Shown one piece after another: positions 60,136-62,000 of a stretch of DNA of 62,000 nt. Numbering within the stretch: the stretch's first letter is position 1; each line of letters opens with the position of its first letter. This DNA is from Lingula anatina. Taxonomy: Eukaryota; Brachiopoda; Lingulata; Lingulida; Lingulidae. The position numbers and the translations under genes were made by a program. Location: the NCBI RefSeq assembly GCF_001039355.2, contig NW_019775620.1, forward strand, positions 146,653 through 208,652, written 5' to 3'. The notes beneath the pieces are model-generated. The model was not told the DNA's origin and ran no database searches. It saw only the letters and a list, made by a program, of their open reading frames with translations.

Positions 60136-60195
<60 letters not shown>
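60136..60195. repeat. (AT)n microsatellite
   Basis: About 30 AT units directly after the MITE's right terminus. Confidence 0.95.
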
Positions 60196-60197
<2 letters not shown>

Positions 60198-61189
60198 TCC
60201 GTGTGACACGGGTACCTGTATACTCCGATCATGCGCAGATGCGTCAACGTAGTCTCCTCATTATTTTGGCCAAAGCTAAAGTTTGAAAATGGCACCTTTG
60301 CTGAGTACAGTATGCTAGCATTTATTGTCTGTTTTGGAAAAGATCAATGTGCAAACGAAACATTTTCTAAGTTGCATCACATTATATAAGCGAACAATGA
60401 ATTTAAAATGGGCTTTCGAATGTCGCAACGCAATGACATAACATGTACACTGCAAGTACACTACATTCCAGAACAAGGAACACATGCAGTGTTTTTAAAA
60501 AAAAAACCTTGATTAATGGAGAACTTTAAACACGACCCTTGCACAATTGGATGTCTTATTGTCATTAAACGAGGTAAGTATAATCAGAAGACTGTTAATG
60601 GTGAAATTAATGCATGTTGATGAAGTGCATGTTGTTAAGTTTAGAATATTTCTAAATTTGAAAGTTACACCACACACCAATAGGGACCAGTATCACAGGC
60701 GGACCCAGCTTTTTATCTTGCAGACTTACACGGTTAAAAATGCAAGTATGTATTTCAAACTTTTGTTGTATATTTTTATACATAGTGAGTTTTTTTAACA
60801 TACATGTATTTGACATGGTTTGAGATCATTTTCATGAAGATACATAACTGTATATTAAGTATATCCAGCATCATCACAAAAATGCTATAATAATTTATGT
60901 ATTTCTGACATGATTTGCAATACAAAGCTGAATGTTTTGTCACATTAGCACAGAAAGTAAATGTACCGAAAGAAAAAGAACAGGTGACACATATCTGTGC
61001 ATGTCTCTTTGGCTGTTTGCTGGTGACAAAAAAATTACAAATCATATAAAGTGTGATAACGTACAAGAAGGCCCCTATCGTATGATAACTTGTACAACAG
61101 GGAAGGCTGAAAGTGGCATAGAAATAAGTTCACCTGCTAAAATTCACTTTTGTCATTGGTACACTTTTTGTAGGACTTTCCTCTGAAGG

Positions 61190-61803
61190 GTTATGATGTT
61201 TATAATTTTCATTTCAGATATCTTGACATCACTATACATAAGGTATATACTTCAATGAAAGCAAAACGTGTGTACGGCATGATATTTGCTCGTAAAATTC
61301 AACTGTTGATAGGTCAAATAGCCGGCAGCTGCAAGGGTTACAAGAAATACTGAGCACAAGCGTTTTCAGTTAGATAACATCAAGTATACAACTATTTTCC
61401 CACCGGTTTCCAGAAACCGTGCCCCCCCCCCTCGATCCACCCCTGACGTATGTTAAAAAACCATACAAATTCCTTACTTTGTTGACTCAATGATAGTTAT
61501 TTTTAATAAATAAGCCCACAATTTTGGGTTCTTTTTTTTTTTTTTTTTTTTTGGGGGGGGGGGCATTTTTATAATTTCCTATAGAGGTCTACTACATTTA
61601 TCATTTTCTTTTCAGATATCTTGACATCACTATACATAACATAAGAAACTCCAATGAAAGCAAAACATTACGCCCGTGGGTAAGTTGCATGATTTGCTCG
61701 TAAAATTTACCTGTTGATAGGTCAAATAGCCAACGGTTTCAAAGGATGTAACGTGCTGATCACAAGCGTCTCAGCGCGTAGGCGGCATCAGCTATTTTAA
61801 AGA
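61190..61803. repeat. Diverged direct repeat pair of about 200 bp
   Basis: 61190-61395 and 61590-61803 share 'tttcagatatcttgacatca', 'ctatacataa', 'aatgaaagcaaaac', 'tttgctcgtaaaatt', 'ctgttgataggtcaaatagc' and 'cacaagcg' in the same order, separated by substitutions and small indels. Confidence 0.8.
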
Positions 61804-61929
61804 TGTACTATTTGCGTTTGAAAACGTGCCGGAATTTTTTAATATGTCTACGTATCCTTCAAAGCCACTTACTCTTTCCAAACAGACAAAAAAAGTAAAA
61901 TAAAGAAATAAAAGATCAAATAAAAGTAC

Positions 61930-61982
61930 CTGACGTCAATATTTTCTTCTACAATATACTTGTACTGGGTACAGGAAGGCAT
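61930..61982 (-). CDS. Possible first coding exon at the right edge
   Basis: The minus strand reads an in-frame TAA, then ACCACCATGC (strong start context), MPSCTQYKYIVEENIDV plus two bases and a GTACTT donor. It could be the first exon of the UNC93-like gene or of another gene, or chance. Only 17 codons are present and no family match is possible. Confidence 0.2.
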
Positions 61983-62000
61983 GGTGGTTTAGGTGACTTG

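Larger units (their letters stand above)
59583..62000. other. Upstream intron or flank of the UNC93-like gene
   Basis: AT-rich sequence with a MITE, a long AT microsatellite (60136-60195), a diverged direct repeat pair and a poly-T/poly-G tract (61531-61563). No UNC93 helices 1-6 could be recognised, so the gene either has a large intron here or its earlier exons lie beyond the window. Confidence 0.5.

Noticed and set aside
1-62000. CRISPR arrays, bacterial operons, tRNA and rRNA genes
   Set aside because: Direct repeats here are satellites or MITEs without spacer structure; no tRNA cloverleaf or rRNA core motif was seen, and the DNA is clearly eukaryotic.

Overview
This is animal nuclear DNA. 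Protein-coding genes are split by GT-AG introns of about 0.1-2.7 kb, the base composition is AT-rich, and there are many microsatellites (CA, GA, AT, ATTT, TTA), minisatellites, MITEs and decayed retroelement pieces. The encoded proteins are clear orthologues or relatives of human genes but differ enough to suggest an invertebrate bilaterian. Compact introns, an intronless GPCR and frequent 'tacatgta'-type words would fit a marine lophotrochozoan such as a mollusc or brachiopod, but this is inference and I cannot name the species.

Layout. (1) 830-4794, minus: 5' part of IQCB1 (nephrocystin-5), ten exons, running off the left edge. (2) 4795-4996: a 202-bp head-to-head promoter. (3) 4997-19282, plus: complete SLC25A12/13-type mitochondrial aspartate/glutamate carrier (aralar/citrin), 668 aa. 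(4) 19283-24057: convergent 3' region. (5) 24058-29976, minus: complete CDK5RAP3, 499 aa, 14 exons. (6) 29977-32467: repeats with a LINE-like 3' fragment. (7) 32468-35724, plus: an unrecognised secreted/type I membrane protein with a Ser/Thr-rich ectodomain. (8) 35971-36429: reverse-transcriptase-like remnant. (9) 37308-45110, minus: complete proteinase K-like S8 protease, 494 aa, 18 exons. (10) 45111-47350: MITE and a 162-bp direct repeat. (11) 47425-49122, plus: single-exon class A GPCR whose third cytoplasmic loop holds a 74-residue tandem duplication. (12) 49123-58453: gene-poor. (13) 58454-59582, minus: last two exons of an UNC93-like transporter; its 5' exons are not seen.

The strongest new observation is in the carrier gene. 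The 116-bp exon encoding the end of EF-hand 1 and most of EF-hand 2 is present twice (7283-7398 and 8750-8865) with the same length, phase and splice signals and 25/38 identical residues. Using both copies, or neither, gives a stop codon early in the next exon. The pair therefore looks like mutually exclusive exons that would swap the calcium-sensing segment of the carrier.

Exon coordinates below were read by hand from splice signals, reading-frame continuity and remembered family sequences. No alignment or transcript evidence was available.
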